Assembly: GCA_905213895.1 (NCBI GenBank)
Contig: CAJMKE010000012.1
Location: 30,845-94,844, forward strand
Direction of reading: 5' to 3'
Length of the DNA stretch: 64,000 nucleotides
Source: an uncultured Alistipes sp.
GTDB lineage: Bacteria; Bacteroidota; Bacteroidia; Bacteroidales; Rikenellaceae
In this document: positions 1 through 8,155 of the stretch, piece after piece
How positions within the stretch are numbered: position 1 is the stretch's first letter
Layout: every line of letters starts with the position of its first letter
Program-made: the position numbers and the translations under genes
Notes under the pieces: model-generated
Told to the model about the DNA's origin: nothing
Database searches by the model: none
The model's input: the letters and a program-made list of their open reading frames with translations, nothing else

Positions 1-1153
1 CGGTCGATTCAGGAGCGTCGATTACGAGATTGCCCACGGTCGCGTTGTCGGCAGTCTTCACGGCAATCGTCTTCGGCGCATTGGCGGTTGCATCGCCGTA
101 GGACATGGTGAGTGCCACGCCCTCGGGAATCGCAGGCAGTTTGACGGAGACAGCCGCTTCGGCATCGGAGTAGTTGTGAGGGATGACGAGCGTCTGGTCG
201 GCGGTCGGTGCTTCGGAGATTACGACGTCGGTCGCGCCGTTCTCCAATGCCGCGTTAGCCTCGTCGACGGTCGCTACCGTTTCGGGAACGGTGATGGTTA
301 CGGTGCCGATGGTCAGCGGAATGTCGATGAACTTGTTGCGGGCGATGCTCTTGCCATCCTTCGTGTCGACGGATGCCTCTGCGTCTTCCGCGAACTTGTA
401 TTTGATATAGAACTTCTTGCCGTTCAGACCCTCGGTAGGAGCGACGACGATAGGAAGAACCTGAGTTTCGCCCGATGCGACGGTAACGCCCTCGCCCAAA
501 TCGAGCGAAATCTTATGGGTGTAGGAGGTCGGCGTTATAGTGAAGTCGGAGCCGGTAATGTCGACAGTTCCCGCAGCGACGAACGTCCTGTCGCCGGCGG
601 TCGCGGTGTAGATTTCCAACTGCGTAACCGTGAGGGCGGTCGCGTTGCTGTTGGTAATCTTCACGCGGAGTGCGGAGAGCAGGTTGTGCATCTGCATGGC
701 GAAGGTCGTTTCGGTCGGGAAGCCGATATTTTCGGCGATGCCCGCCATGAGCCAGTGTTCGCCGAACGAGCCGTAGGACTGCGATGTCAGGTCGAACGGA
801 ACAGCCGATGCCGCCGGAACGTCGGCTGCGGCATGAGGGTAATAGGCGTAGACGTTGCTCGGCGCGGTCGGCAGAGTGGTGTTGGCGCACTCGAACGCTG
901 CGGCGGTCGAGCCTGCACCTGATTTCAGCGAGAACCGTTTGTTGGACGAGACGTCGCCGAGATAGACGCCGAGAGCGTCCTCGGTCTGCCAGAGAATGGC
1001 GTTGCTGTCGTCGACCGCAACGCGCGAGCCGCTCGCACGCGAGGCGGTGATTGTGATGGTCTTGCCGCCGGTTTCGCCGACGACGGCGTCGTCTTTAGCG
1101 CAACCCGTTGCCAGCATGGCAGCGACGGTCGCAGAGAATAAGATTTTTTTCAT
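1..1153 (-). CDS. Fimbrillin-like surface lipoprotein, C-terminus outside window
   Basis: Reading the minus strand from ATG at 1153 gives 384 open codons to the window edge, so the C-terminus is missing. The N-terminus is a lipoprotein signal: MKKILFSATVAAMLATGC, with the lipobox cysteine at residue 18. The following region, around residues 45-60 (AILWQTEDALGVYLGD), has the 'W-x-x-x-D-x-L-G-V-Y' pattern common at the start of Bacteroidales fimbrillin/Mfa-like proteins, and the rest is Thr/Ala/Val-rich as expected for beta-sandwich pilin folds. The likely role is a cell-surface or fimbrial component; that is inferred from family resemblance. A short peptide gene lies upstream in the same orientation, as with the fusion protein at 36821. 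Which fimbrillin subfamily it belongs to cannot be decided here. Confidence 0.75.
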   Translation of the reverse strand, partial: MKKILFSATVAAMLATGCAKDDAVVGETGGKTITITASRASGSRVAVDDSNAILWQTEDALGVYLGDVSSNKRFSLKSGAGSTAAAFECANTTLPTAPSNVYAYYPHAAADVPAASAVPFDLTSQSYGSFGEHWLMAGIAENIGFPTETTFAMQMHNLLSALRVKITNSNATALTVTQLEIYTATAGDRTFVAAGTVDITGSDFTITPTSYTHKISLDLGEGVTVASGETQVLPIVVAPTEGLNGKKFYIKYKFAEDAEASVDTKDGKSIARNKFIDIPLTIGTVTITVPETVATVDEANAALENGATDVVISEAPTADQTLVIPHNYSDAEAAVSVKLPAIPEGVALTMSYGDATANAPKTIAVKTADNATVGNLVIDAPEST

Positions 1154-1222
1154 GGGATTTTGATTAAAAAATGAATGTAATTTGTAATGTCTTATGATAC
1201 TGTCATTCCCGACGCTTCTTCC

Positions 1223-1295
1223 GTCATCCTGAGTGAAACGAAGGATCTGTTGCTGCTGATTCCGAAAACAGATTCTTCGCTGCGCTCAGAATGAC
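1223..1295. repeat. REP-like palindrome, GTCATTCTGAGC type
   Basis: The two arms read GTCATCCTGAGTGAAACGAA and, inverted, TTCTTCGCTGCGCTCAGAAT followed by GAC, around a short spacer. Related copies lie at 17777-17845 and 60564-60679. This copy separates the small peptide gene from the fimbrillin-like gene. Confidence 0.8.
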
Positions 1296-1323
1296 GAGAT
1301 GTGTAGTTGCCTGAAAAAAGTAA

Positions 1324-1452
1324 CTACCAGGTTTCCACATCCGGAGTTTCGGTCTCGATAAGGTTGTCGGACATAAATACGCCCTTTTCGGGAATCATCG
1401 AATACTCTTCGCATTCGGGTGCGACATAGTCGCATGTCTTGATTTTTTTCAT
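1324..1452 (-). CDS. Short peptide paired with fimbrillin-like gene (42 aa)
   Basis: ATG at 1452 opens a 42-codon frame beginning MKKIKTCDYVAPECEEY and ending in ETPDVETW. It has no signal peptide. The pattern KK...Y-x-AP...E...I-x-E-x-G-F/V...S matches the short frame at 36690, which also sits immediately upstream of a fimbrillin-like lipoprotein gene. From memory, small 'APxVE' peptides of this type are common in Bacteroidales and have no assigned function. The gap to the lipoprotein gene is 170 bp and contains the REP palindrome. It is probably a real gene because composition, position and motif recur, but function is unknown. Confidence 0.6.
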   Translation of the reverse strand: MKKIKTCDYVAPECEEYSMIPEKGVFMSDNLIETETPDVETW

Positions 1453-1759
1453 GATGATATGTTTTTGGTTTGAGAAATATTGCGGATTCGCCCGCAGCGC
1501 ACGGTCGGCACTGCGCAGAAAAGGGCGGCGGTCGGTATCCGGATGATGCCGACCCGGAATGCCGCCCGTTATAATAATATAAGGAGATTTGCGAATTATA
1601 TGGCAGCAAAAATCCCCCCCCCATGATTTTGGGAGAGGGATGCGCTTTCTGATGATATGTAAGCAGAAATCATGCTCATCTTTCGGAACAAAGGTAAGCA
1701 TAATTATTTAATCTGCAATACGAAAGGGAGATTTTTTTGAGGGAGAGATTTTTTGGGTG

Positions 1760-1802
1760 CTTAAAGACCTTAAAGTCCTTAATGACCTTAACGACTTTAA
1801 GG
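1760..1802. repeat. 9-bp array (GWCNTTAAN), about 4.5 units
   Basis: Tandem units such as GACCTTAAA, GTCCTTAAT and GACTTTAAG. It lies in the space between the peptide gene and the AsmA-like gene, directly upstream of the promoter repeat at 1815. Nothing else was seen in 1453-1759 apart from AT-rich sequence. Confidence 0.9.
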
Positions 1803-1814
1803 AAATTTATTCTT

Positions 1815-1894
1815 ATCTTTAACTTCGTTTTAGATACTCCCGCTCGGGAATGTCCAAATAAATTTGACATTCCTCTCGCTTATTCGTATCTTTA
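1815..1894 (+). promoter_or_regulatory. 80-bp dispersed repeat with hairpin and promoter, copy 1
   Basis: An 80-bp segment matches 40529-40608 with five differences by eye. It contains an inverted repeat, GGAATGTC(C)AAAT / ATTTGACATTCC, whose right arm overlaps a TTTG box at 1863-1866. Twenty bases later comes TATCTTTA (1887-1894), close to the Bacteroidetes -7 consensus TAnnTTTG. It should drive the AsmA-like gene that starts at 1925. Confidence 0.7.
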
Positions 1895-1924
1895 CACCAC
1901 GAAAACTCAAAACACAAAGATAAA

Positions 1925-4585
1925 ATGAAGACTGCACTCAAAATTGCGGGCGGGTTGCTTGCCGTAATCATCGCCCTGATGATTATCGTTCCGATTGCCC
2001 TGAGCGGCAAAATCGGCGATATAGTGAAGAAAGAGGCGAACGAAATGGTAACCGCGACGGTCGATTTCTCGAAACTCGACATCTCGCTGTTCCGCCATTT
2101 CCCGAAAGCGTCGCTCGATTTGGAGGACTTCTCGGTTACGTGCCATGGCGGCTTCGAGGGCGACAGGCTCGTGGCGGCGAACCGTATCTCGGTCGTCGTA
2201 GACCTGTTCTCGATATTCGGCGAGAGTTTCGAGGTGTCGAAAATCATTCTCGACGCACCCGAAATCAATGCCCGTGTGCTTGCCGACGGCAAGGCGAACT
2301 GGGACATCATGAAGCCGTCGGACGAGGCTGAACAGCCTGCGGAGGAGGAAACGGCGGAGGAGGGCGGCGAATCGTCGTTCAAACTCTCGGTAACCGATTT
2401 CCGCATCGAAAAGGCGAAGATTTTCTTCACGGACGAGGCTGCGAAGATGCACTTCCATGTCGCGCCGCTCGACGTCGCGCTGAAAGGCGACCTGTCGGCG
2501 GAGCAGACGACGATTAGGACGGATGTCGCTGCGGGCGACATAACGTTCGTCAGCGACGGAACTACGCTCGCCAAGGGCATCGAGGCGACGTTGAAGGCTG
2601 CTGTCGCCGCCGATTTGAAGAACAACCGCTTCACGCTGTCGGACAATCTGCTGTCGGTGAACTCGGTGAAGGCGCGTCTGGACGGCTGGGTGCAACTCGC
2701 CGGCGACGACATCGATACCGACATCACACTCGACTGCTCGGACAACGATTTCAAAAATATTCTGTCGCTCGTGCCGGCGTTCTACACCAAGGATTTCAAG
2801 AATCTGACGGCTGCGGGCGAGGTGTCGCTGAAAGCGTGGGTGCGCGGTCGCATGACGGCGAAATCGTATCCTGCGTTCGCGCTCGATTTGGCGGTACGGA
2901 ACGGCAGTTTCAAGTATGCCGACCTGCCTAAATCGGTTACCGACATCAATCTGACGCTGGGCGTGAAGAATGCGGGCGGCTCGCTCGACGCCACGACGGT
3001 CGATGTTCCGCGATTCGGCGCATCGTTCGGCGGGCAGACTTTCGGCGCGACGCTGTCGGTGGCTACGCCGATAAGCGACCTCGCGTTCAAGGCTTCGGCG
3101 AACGGCAAGGTGAATCTCGGCGCGATAAAGGAGATATATCCGCTCGACGAGGGAATGTCGCTCAACGGCATCGTTACGGCGAATGTCAGCGCGGCGGGTC
3201 GCATGTCGCAAATCGAGAAGCAGGAGTTCGACAGGATGCAGACTTCGGGCAGCATCGGGGTAGAGAATATGGCTGTAACGCTCGCGTCGCTGCCGCCGAT
3301 TACCATCGACAGCGCATCGGCGAACATCACGTCGAAGAGCGCGTCGCTCGACAGACTGAACGTCAGGGTCGGTGCGAGCGACATCGCGGCGAAAGGCTCG
3401 CTGACGAACTATTGGGGCTACATTCTGCACGATACGACGCTTTCGGGCAGACTTACCGTAACGTCGTCGCTGATAGATGCCAACGAACTTATGGCGGCGA
3501 TGACATCCGATGAAACGGCGGAGGAGAAGCCTGCGGAGGAGCAGCCTGCCGAGGCGGAATCTGCGGCGGAGGCGGCTCCGGCGGGAGTCATCGAGGTGCC
3601 TAAGAATCTTGACCTCACGCTGGACAGCACGTTCGGAAAGGTGCTGTTCGAGAAAATGGTTATCGAGAATCTGAAAGGCGTGATTACGGTGAAGAACGGC
3701 GCGATGACGCTCGACAAACTCGCCATGGACCTCTTCAACGGCAAGGCGTCGGCGTATGCGCAGTACTCGACGGCGAATGCGAAATCACCCAAGGTTTCGC
3801 TCGACGCGTCGTTCACTGAGGCTTCGTTCAAGACCACGTTTCAACAGTTGGAGTTGATGCAGCAGATTGCACCGGTTTTCGAGAATATCGACGGTACGTA
3901 CACGATGAAACTCGCGGCGGCGATGTCGCTCGACGACGGGATGAATCCCGTTCTGAAAAGCGTGAACGGCAGCGGACAGATTAAATCGGGCAATCTGAAA
4001 CTCGGCAATATAAAGGCTCTCGACGCGCTGTCGAAGGCGTTGGGCGACAACAAACTCGCCGATTTGCAGCACACCGAACCGACCTTGGTCAGTTTTACGA
4101 TTAAGGACGGTAACCTCATAACCAAGCCTTTCGACATCAAAATCGGAGGGGTGAAACTGACGCTGTCGGGAACGACGGGACTGGACCAAAGCATCGATTA
4201 CGCCGCGACGGTAGCACTGCCGGAGAATCTGACGGCGTATGCCAAAATCGGCGGCACGTTTTCGTCGCCCAAAATCACTCTCGACACCAAAAAGACCGTC
4301 GAGCAGGCTCTCGCCAATGTCGGCATAACCAAGGAGAGCGTGAACGCCGGGTTGCAGAAGCAGGCTGACGCACTGATTGCCGAGGCGGAGAAGGCGGGCG
4401 AAAAACTGGTCGATGCCGCCAAGGCGGAGCGTCAGAAACTGATTGACAAGGCGTCGAACAAGATTGCCAAGTTCGCCGCCGAGAAAGCGGGCGACAAACT
4501 CGTTTCGGAGGCTGAAAAGCAGTCCGCGAAACTCGTCGGGGAAGCCCGCAGGAAGGCGGACGAGTTGCTGAACAAGAATAAGTAG
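1925..4585 (+). CDS. AsmA family protein (886 aa)
   Basis: Large envelope protein of the AsmA family, a group linked to outer-membrane assembly and inter-membrane lipid transport. A single N-terminal membrane segment spans about residues 5-28. The text after it (DISLFRHFPKASLDLEDFSV, then DGKANWDI near residue 120) is the usual AsmA N-terminal signature. The body is repetitive beta-rich sequence, interrupted by acidic Glu/Ala linkers near residues 135-155 and 520-545. The last 90 residues form a heptad-like Ala/Lys/Glu helix, probably a coiled coil. The ATG at 1925 follows the repeat-borne promoter. It appears monocistronic: a hairpin follows at 4660. Family assignment is firm, cargo unknown. 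Confidence 0.9.
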   Translation: MKTALKIAGGLLAVIIALMIIVPIALSGKIGDIVKKEANEMVTATVDFSKLDISLFRHFPKASLDLEDFSVTCHGGFEGDRLVAANRISVVVDLFSIFGESFEVSKIILDAPEINARVLADGKANWDIMKPSDEAEQPAEEETAEEGGESSFKLSVTDFRIEKAKIFFTDEAAKMHFHVAPLDVALKGDLSAEQTTIRTDVAAGDITFVSDGTTLAKGIEATLKAAVAADLKNNRFTLSDNLLSVNSVKARLDGWVQLAGDDIDTDITLDCSDNDFKNILSLVPAFYTKDFKNLTAAGEVSLKAWVRGRMTAKSYPAFALDLAVRNGSFKYADLPKSVTDINLTLGVKNAGGSLDATTVDVPRFGASFGGQTFGATLSVATPISDLAFKASANGKVNLGAIKEIYPLDEGMSLNGIVTANVSAAGRMSQIEKQEFDRMQTSGSIGVENMAVTLASLPPITIDSASANITSKSASLDRLNVRVGASDIAAKGSLTNYWGYILHDTTLSGRLTVTSSLIDANELMAAMTSDETAEEKPAEEQPAEAESAAEAAPAGVIEVPKNLDLTLDSTFGKVLFEKMVIENLKGVITVKNGAMTLDKLAMDLFNGKASAYAQYSTANAKSPKVSLDASFTEASFKTTFQQLELMQQIAPVFENIDGTYTMKLAAAMSLDDGMNPVLKSVNGSGQIKSGNLKLGNIKALDALSKALGDNKLADLQHTEPTLVSFTIKDGNLITKPFDIKIGGVKLTLSGTTGLDQSIDYAATVALPENLTAYAKIGGTFSSPKITLDTKKTVEQALANVGITKESVNAGLQKQADALIAEAEKAGEKLVDAAKAERQKLIDKASNKIAKFAAEKAGDKLVSEAEKQSAKLVGEARRKADELLNKNK

Positions 4586-4638
4586 GTGAATGGCTTGACG
4601 CGGCATTTGCTGCCGAGAAACCGTGTACCGCCGGTAGA

Positions 4639-4655
4639 CATTAAGGTCTTTAAGG
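4639..4655. repeat. Short 9-bp array stub
   Basis: Under two units (CATTAAGGTCTTTAAGG). It is followed by AAAT and a hairpin, the same order as the full array at 4871, so it appears to be part of a local duplication. Confidence 0.7.
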
Positions 4656-4659
4656 AAAT

Positions 4660-4697
4660 AAAAATAACGCACCGTAGAATAACGGTGCGTTATTTTT
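4660..4697. terminator. Bidirectional intrinsic terminator
   Basis: Stem arms AATAACGCACCGT and ACGGTGCGTTATT with a six-base loop, flanked by A and T tracts on both sides. It can end the AsmA transcript on plus and, on minus, the remnant gene tail at 4714. Confidence 0.8.
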
Positions 4698-4713
4698 ATG
4701 CGCAATTCCTCTC

Positions 4714-4766
4714 TTATTTGAAAGCCTGCTCGACAGCGACAGCAACGGCAACCGTTGCGCCGACCG
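4714..4766 (-). pseudogene. Remnant of a second GGGtGRT gene (last 17 codons)
   Basis: On minus this reads TVGATVAVAVAVEQAFK followed by TAA. It is nearly identical to the C-terminus of the intact gene at 4975 (VGATVAVAVAVEQALK, stop TAG). Both tails are followed on minus by a terminator hairpin and then a 9-bp array. Upstream coding sequence is absent and gives way to unrelated repeat DNA, so this is the leftover of a tandem duplication. Confidence 0.75.
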
Positions 4767-4786
4767 TTCGGAGCGTCAGCGACAAA

Positions 4787-4850
4787 AGTCCCCCTTTACA
4801 GAAAGGGGGATTTAGGGGGTGGGTAACAAGGAGAAAAGCAAAAGCAGGCT
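4787..4850. repeat. GGATTTAGGGGGTG dispersed palindromic element, copy 1
   Basis: A hairpin of the form GTCCCCCTTT / AAAGGGGGAT runs into TTAGGGGGTGGGTAACA. Related copies lie at 11070, 50465 and 54235. The tail of this copy (GCTCGGCTTGGTGTCGGTTAA, about 4855-4873) also matches 23770-23790. Confidence 0.8.
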
Positions 4851-4870
4851 TTTGCTCGGCTTGGTGTCGG

Positions 4871-4912
4871 TTAAAGACTTTAAGGACTTTAAGGTCGTTA
4901 AGGTCTTTAAGG
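4871..4912. repeat. 9-bp array, about 4.5 units
   Basis: Units include GACTTTAAG (twice), GTCGTTAAG and GTCTTTAAG. On the minus strand it lies just beyond the terminator of the GGGtGRT gene. Confidence 0.9.
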
Positions 4913-4914
4913 AA

Positions 4915-4955
4915 ATTATATAGGGCAGCATTGTGAAAGTGCTGCCCTATATAAT
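4915..4955 (-). terminator. Terminator of the GGGtGRT gene
   Basis: Sixteen-base arms (ATTATATAGGGCAGCA and its complement) around a nine-base loop. It lies 20 bases past the stop codon at 4975 and both flanks are AT-rich. Confidence 0.8.
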
Positions 4956-4974
4956 TATAAAACCTTTTCTTCTC

Positions 4975-5976
4975 CTATTTGAGAGCCTGCTCGACAGCGA
5001 CCGCAACGGCAACCGTTGCGCCGACCATCGGGTTATTGCCCATGCCGAGGAAGCCCATCATCTCGACATGTGCCGGTACGGACGACGAACCCGCGAACTG
5101 TGCGTCGGAGTGCATACGTCCGAGAGTATCGGTCATGCCGTAGGATGCAGGTCCGGCAGCCATGTTGTCCGGATGGAGGGTACGACCCGTACCGCCGCCC
5201 GAAGCAACGGAGAAATACTTCTTGCCTGCGAGTACGCGCTCCTTCTTGTACGTACCTGCCACCGGATGCTGGAAACGGGTAGGATTGGTGGAGTTGCCGG
5301 TAATCGAAACGTCCACGTCCTCTTTCCACATGATTGCAACGCCCTCGCGAACGTCGTCGGCACCGTAGCAGCGAACTTTCGAGCGGAGACCGTCCGAGTA
5401 GGCGATGGTCTCGACTTCCTTCACTTCGCCGGTGTAGTAGTCGAACTCGGTGCGGACGTAGGTGAAGCCGTTGATACGCGAAATAATCTTCGCGGCGTCC
5501 TTGCCCAGACCGTTCAGAATCACGCGGAGCGGATTCTTGCGTACCTTGTTAGCCATTTCGGCGATTTTGATTGCGCCCTCGGCAGCAGCGAACGACTCAT
5601 GACCTGCGAGAAATGCGAAGCACTGCGTGTCCTCGCGCAGCAGACGCGCTGCGAGGTTGCCGTGTCCGATACCCACCTTGCGGTCGTCGGCAACCGAACC
5701 CGGGATGCAGAATGCCTGCAAACCCTCGCCGATAGCCTCGGCTGCGTCGGCTGCGCTGGTGCAACCCTTCTTGATTGCAATCGCCGCGCCTACGACGTAA
5801 GCCCACTTCGCGTTCTCGAAGCAGATAGGCTGCGTCTCCTCGCACATCTTGTAAGGGTCGATGCCCTTCTCGTCGCAGATTGCCTTTGCCTCTTCGATGC
5901 TCTTTATGCCATATTGTGCAAGCACAGCGTTAATCTTGTCGATTCTGCGCTCATAACTTTCAAACAAACTTGCCAT
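4975..5976 (-). CDS. GGGtGRT family protein (333 aa)
   Basis: Conserved protein of unknown function, recognised by the hallmark loop SVASGGGTGRTLHPDNMAAG near residues 265-285 (family as I recall it, Pfam PF14057). It has no signal peptide or membrane segment, so it should be cytosolic. Conserved Cys residues occur near 34, 44, 52 and 73. It follows the NifU-like gene with a 35-bp gap and shares its orientation, so the two are probably co-transcribed. From memory this pairing also occurs in other anaerobes, suggesting an iron-sulfur-linked role; no reaction is known to me. A remnant second copy of its 3' end lies at 4714. Confidence 0.88.
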   Translation of the reverse strand: MASLFESYERRIDKINAVLAQYGIKSIEEAKAICDEKGIDPYKMCEETQPICFENAKWAYVVGAAIAIKKGCTSAADAAEAIGEGLQAFCIPGSVADDRKVGIGHGNLAARLLREDTQCFAFLAGHESFAAAEGAIKIAEMANKVRKNPLRVILNGLGKDAAKIISRINGFTYVRTEFDYYTGEVKEVETIAYSDGLRSKVRCYGADDVREGVAIMWKEDVDVSITGNSTNPTRFQHPVAGTYKKERVLAGKKYFSVASGGGTGRTLHPDNMAAGPASYGMTDTLGRMHSDAQFAGSSSVPAHVEMMGFLGMGNNPMVGATVAVAVAVEQALK

Positions 5977-6011
5977 AATTTTCTCTCTATTTTACGGTTT
6001 AACAATATGGT

Positions 6012-6704
6012 TTACTCCTGACGAGGGTCGATGTATTTGACAGCCTCCTTGAAACGACCGTAGGAACCCTTAGCCTTCTCCAAAGCCTCTTTCGGGTCGA
6101 TGCCCTTCTTCACGAAGTCCATGAACTTGCCGAGGTGGATGAATTCGTAGCCGATGACTTCGTCGTTTGCGTCGAGACCCATGCGGGTGCAGTAGCCCTC
6201 AGCCATTTCGAGGTAGCGTGTACCCTTGGCGAGCGTACCGAACATGGTGCCGACCTGCGAACGCAGACCCTTGCCGAGGTCTTCGAGCGATGCGCCGATT
6301 ACGAGACCGCCCTCCGAGAACGCCGACTGGGTGCGACCGTAGACAATCTGCTTGAACAACTCGCGCATTGCGGTGTTGATGGCGTCGCAGACGAGGTCGG
6401 TGTTGAGTGCTTCGAGGATGGTCTTGCCCGGAAGGATTTCCGATGCCATTGCAGCCGAGTGGGTCATGCCCGAGCAGCCGATGGTCTCGACGAGAGCCTC
6501 CTGAATGATACCGTCCTTGACGTTGAGCGTCAGTTTGCACGCACCCTGCTGAGGGGCGCACCAACCGATACCGTGAGTCAGACCGGAGATGTCCTTAATC
6601 TCCTTTGCGCGAACCCACTTTCCCTCTTCCGGAATCGGTGCGGAAGGGTGGTTGGCACCCTTCTTTACGCAGCACATCTGCTGCACTTCGTGTGAATAAA
6701 TCAT
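6012..6704 (-). CDS. NifU-like iron-sulfur scaffold domain protein (230 aa)
   Basis: Resembles the N-terminal scaffold domain of NifU/IscU, but longer (about 125 residues is usual). Candidate metal-ligand cysteines are C11-C12, those in GWCAPQQGAC (near residues 48-55), the one in TIGCSGMTHSA (near 76) and the one in GYCTRMGL (near 172). The C-terminal third has no obvious match. Partnered with the GGGtGRT gene downstream, it may act in assembling or handling an iron-sulfur cluster, a role inferred from the fold. The start at 6704 follows a TATCTTTG box on minus at 6759-6766. Confidence 0.8.
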   Translation of the reverse strand: MIYSHEVQQMCCVKKGANHPSAPIPEEGKWVRAKEIKDISGLTHGIGWCAPQQGACKLTLNVKDGIIQEALVETIGCSGMTHSAAMASEILPGKTILEALNTDLVCDAINTAMRELFKQIVYGRTQSAFSEGGLVIGASLEDLGKGLRSQVGTMFGTLAKGTRYLEMAEGYCTRMGLDANDEVIGYEFIHLGKFMDFVKKGIDPKEALEKAKGSYGRFKEAVKYIDPRQE

Positions 6705-6758
6705 AGTTTTTAAGTTTAGTTTATGTAATTCTGAAACCTTTTATGCTTAAAATCGACA

Positions 6759-6766
6759 CAAAGATA
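6759..6766 (-). promoter_or_regulatory. -7 element of the NifU-like operon
   Basis: On minus it reads TATCTTTG, a perfect TAnnTTTG box, 55 bases before the ATG at 6704. A TTG lies about 20 bases upstream in the usual -33 position. Confidence 0.6.
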
Positions 6767-6800
6767 GTAAAAAATAGGATTCGCAATACCTAATAATAGA

Positions 6801-6840
6801 GTCTTTAAAGTCCTTAAAGTCGTTAATGACCTTAAAGTCC
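6801..6840. repeat. 9-bp array, about 4.5 units
   Basis: Units GTCTTTAAA, GTCCTTAAA, GTCGTTAAT and GACCTTAAA. It sits between two divergent promoters, with no terminator nearby. The rest of 6841-7010 is AT-rich leader; a TACCTTTG box at 6915-6922 probably serves the gene at 7011. Confidence 0.9.
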
Positions 6841-7010
6841 CTTGTGTTTTTCGGAAAAACCGATTAAAATGCAAGATAATCGGATAAATATGATGCTTTG
6901 TCGCGGAAAATATCTACCTTTGCAAATGTCCGCTGCGGCGTATCGACCGCAATACGTGTGCATCGCAGCGGATTCACATCTTTCTTATAAAAATTTTAGT
7001 TAGGTTGGTT

Positions 7011-7640
7011 ATGAAAAGAAATCTGTTTTATTCGTTCGTGGCGGCATTGTTGTGCCTGCCGATGGTCGCTTGCGACAAAAATGAGGCTCCCGAGCCGGCT
7101 CCCGAACCCGAACCGGAACTGCCGAAGTACGAGGCGGTCGATATGGGCGTCAGCGTGAAGTGGGCGGCTTACAATATCGGAGCCGAGAAGCCCGAGGAGT
7201 ACGGCGGCTACTATGCGTGGGGCGAGACCGAGGAGAAGGAGACCTACTCTTACGACAACTACAAGTTGCAGGGACAGAAAGTTGGAAATATCGAAGGCAC
7301 CGAGTACGATGTCGCCAAAAAATCGTGGGGCGGCGACTGGCGTATGCCTACCTGCGAGGAGTTGCAGGAGTTGATTAACAACTGCACGTGGATTCGCACC
7401 GAACTGAACGGCGTCGGCGGATACAAGGTTACGGCGAAGAACGGCAATTCGATATTTTTCCCTGCTTCGGGTTACAAGTGGAACAGCGACAAGCCTTCTT
7501 ACGAGGACGACAACGGCAGTTACTGGACCGGTACGCAGAAGGACGAGGACAACGCCTACTATCTGGCTATGGGCAGCCGTTACCGTTTCGACTACTCGAT
7601 GCGGTTCGCCGGTCAGCCGGTGCGTGCCGTGCATCCGTAA
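7011..7640 (+). CDS. FISUMP-type secreted lipoprotein (209 aa)
   Basis: The start is taken as ATG 7011, giving MKRNLFYSFVAALLCLPMVAC; the cysteine followed by DKNE marks a lipoprotein. A Pro/Glu-rich spacer (about residues 24-36) leads into a domain with YEAVDMGVSVKWAAYNIGAE, YYAWGE, GGDWRMPTCEELQEL and a terminal R-A-V-H. These are hallmarks of the Fibrobacter 'major paralogous' (FISUMP, TIGR02145-like) domain found on many Bacteroidetes surface proteins. Function is unknown; a surface location is inferred. It stands alone, ended by a strong terminator at 7706. Confidence 0.85.
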   Translation: MKRNLFYSFVAALLCLPMVACDKNEAPEPAPEPEPELPKYEAVDMGVSVKWAAYNIGAEKPEEYGGYYAWGETEEKETYSYDNYKLQGQKVGNIEGTEYDVAKKSWGGDWRMPTCEELQELINNCTWIRTELNGVGGYKVTAKNGNSIFFPASGYKWNSDKPSYEDDNGSYWTGTQKDEDNAYYLAMGSRYRFDYSMRFAGQPVRAVHP

Positions 7641-7705
7641 TCGGGTTGCGTGCAATACGCCCGTTACCCGTCGGACGTAAGCGGTCGGCGACGGAGTGCG
7701 GGCAG

Positions 7706-7743
7706 AAAAAATCCTGCCGGATTCCCTCCGGCAGGATTTTTTT
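7706..7743 (+). terminator. Intrinsic terminator
   Basis: Stem ATCCTGCCGG / CCGGCAGGAT, with an A tract before and a T tract after. A 9-bp array begins seven bases downstream. Confidence 0.9.
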
Positions 7744-7749
7744 GTCGGC

Positions 7750-7804
7750 GACCTTAAAGACCTTAATGACCTTAGGGACTTTAAAGTCTTTAAGGTCGTT
7801 AGGG
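7750..7804. repeat. 9-bp array, about 6 units
   Basis: Units include GACCTTAAA, GACCTTAAT, GACCTTAGG, GTCTTTAAG and GTCGTTAGG. It fills the gap between two convergent genes. Confidence 0.9.
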
Positions 7805-7827
7805 TTGCTCGACGGGCGTTGTGCGCA

Positions 7828-8130
7828 CTATTTCTTCTGCTCCGACTTGAAGACCTTTACTTTGATGTCGGTAAGAGCCTTCGTCAGCGATTCGTCGCTG
7901 TTCTTCGCAGGGTCGTAGGTAACGGTGATGGTCTTCGTCGGAACGTCCACCTGAACGTCCTTGACGCCCTTTTCGTAAGGAATGGTGTTCAGCACCTTCT
8001 TCGAGCAGTGCGGACAGTCGATGTCGGTGGTGAATATGGTGGTTACGGTCTTCTTCGCCGCTTTGTTGTCGGCATACGATACGCCGATGCCCAGAAATGC
8101 CGCGACAAGCACGATGATGAATTTTTTCAT
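7828..8130 (-). CDS. Secreted heavy-metal-associated (HMA) domain protein (100 aa)
   Basis: The first 20 residues (MKKFIIVLVAAFLGIGVSYA) are a signal peptide. The rest is one HMA fold in which the metal-binding loop is FTTDIDCPHCSKKV, a CxxC pair near residues 39-42 with an unusual Pro-His between the cysteines. It likely binds Cu(I), Zn(II) or a similar soft metal in the periplasm. It lies 25 bases after the TonB receptor in the same direction, so it is probably the periplasmic chaperone or sensor for the metal that receptor imports. The exact metal cannot be read from sequence. Confidence 0.88.
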   Translation of the reverse strand: MKKFIIVLVAAFLGIGVSYADNKAAKKTVTTIFTTDIDCPHCSKKVLNTIPYEKGVKDVQVDVPTKTITVTYDPAKNSDESLTKALTDIKVKVFKSEQKK

Positions 8131-8155
8131 AGTTTTTTATTTTTAAGGTCTTGTT

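Noticed and set aside
1676..1928. Open frames containing FKVFKDFK- or LKSLKTLK-like periodic peptides at this and other array sites
   Set aside because: The periodic peptides are translations of the 9-bp arrays (9 bp equals three codons). They occur on both strands and differ with frame, so they are not evidence of coding.
4586..4936. Plus-strand open frame beginning NGLTRHLLPR and running across the spacer
   Set aside because: It reads through a terminator, a gene remnant, a dispersed repeat and a 9-bp array; no family resemblance and no promoter.
8142..8152. TTTTAAGGTCTTG before the HMA gene as an array
   Set aside because: Only about one unit, which is expected by chance in AT-rich spacer DNA.
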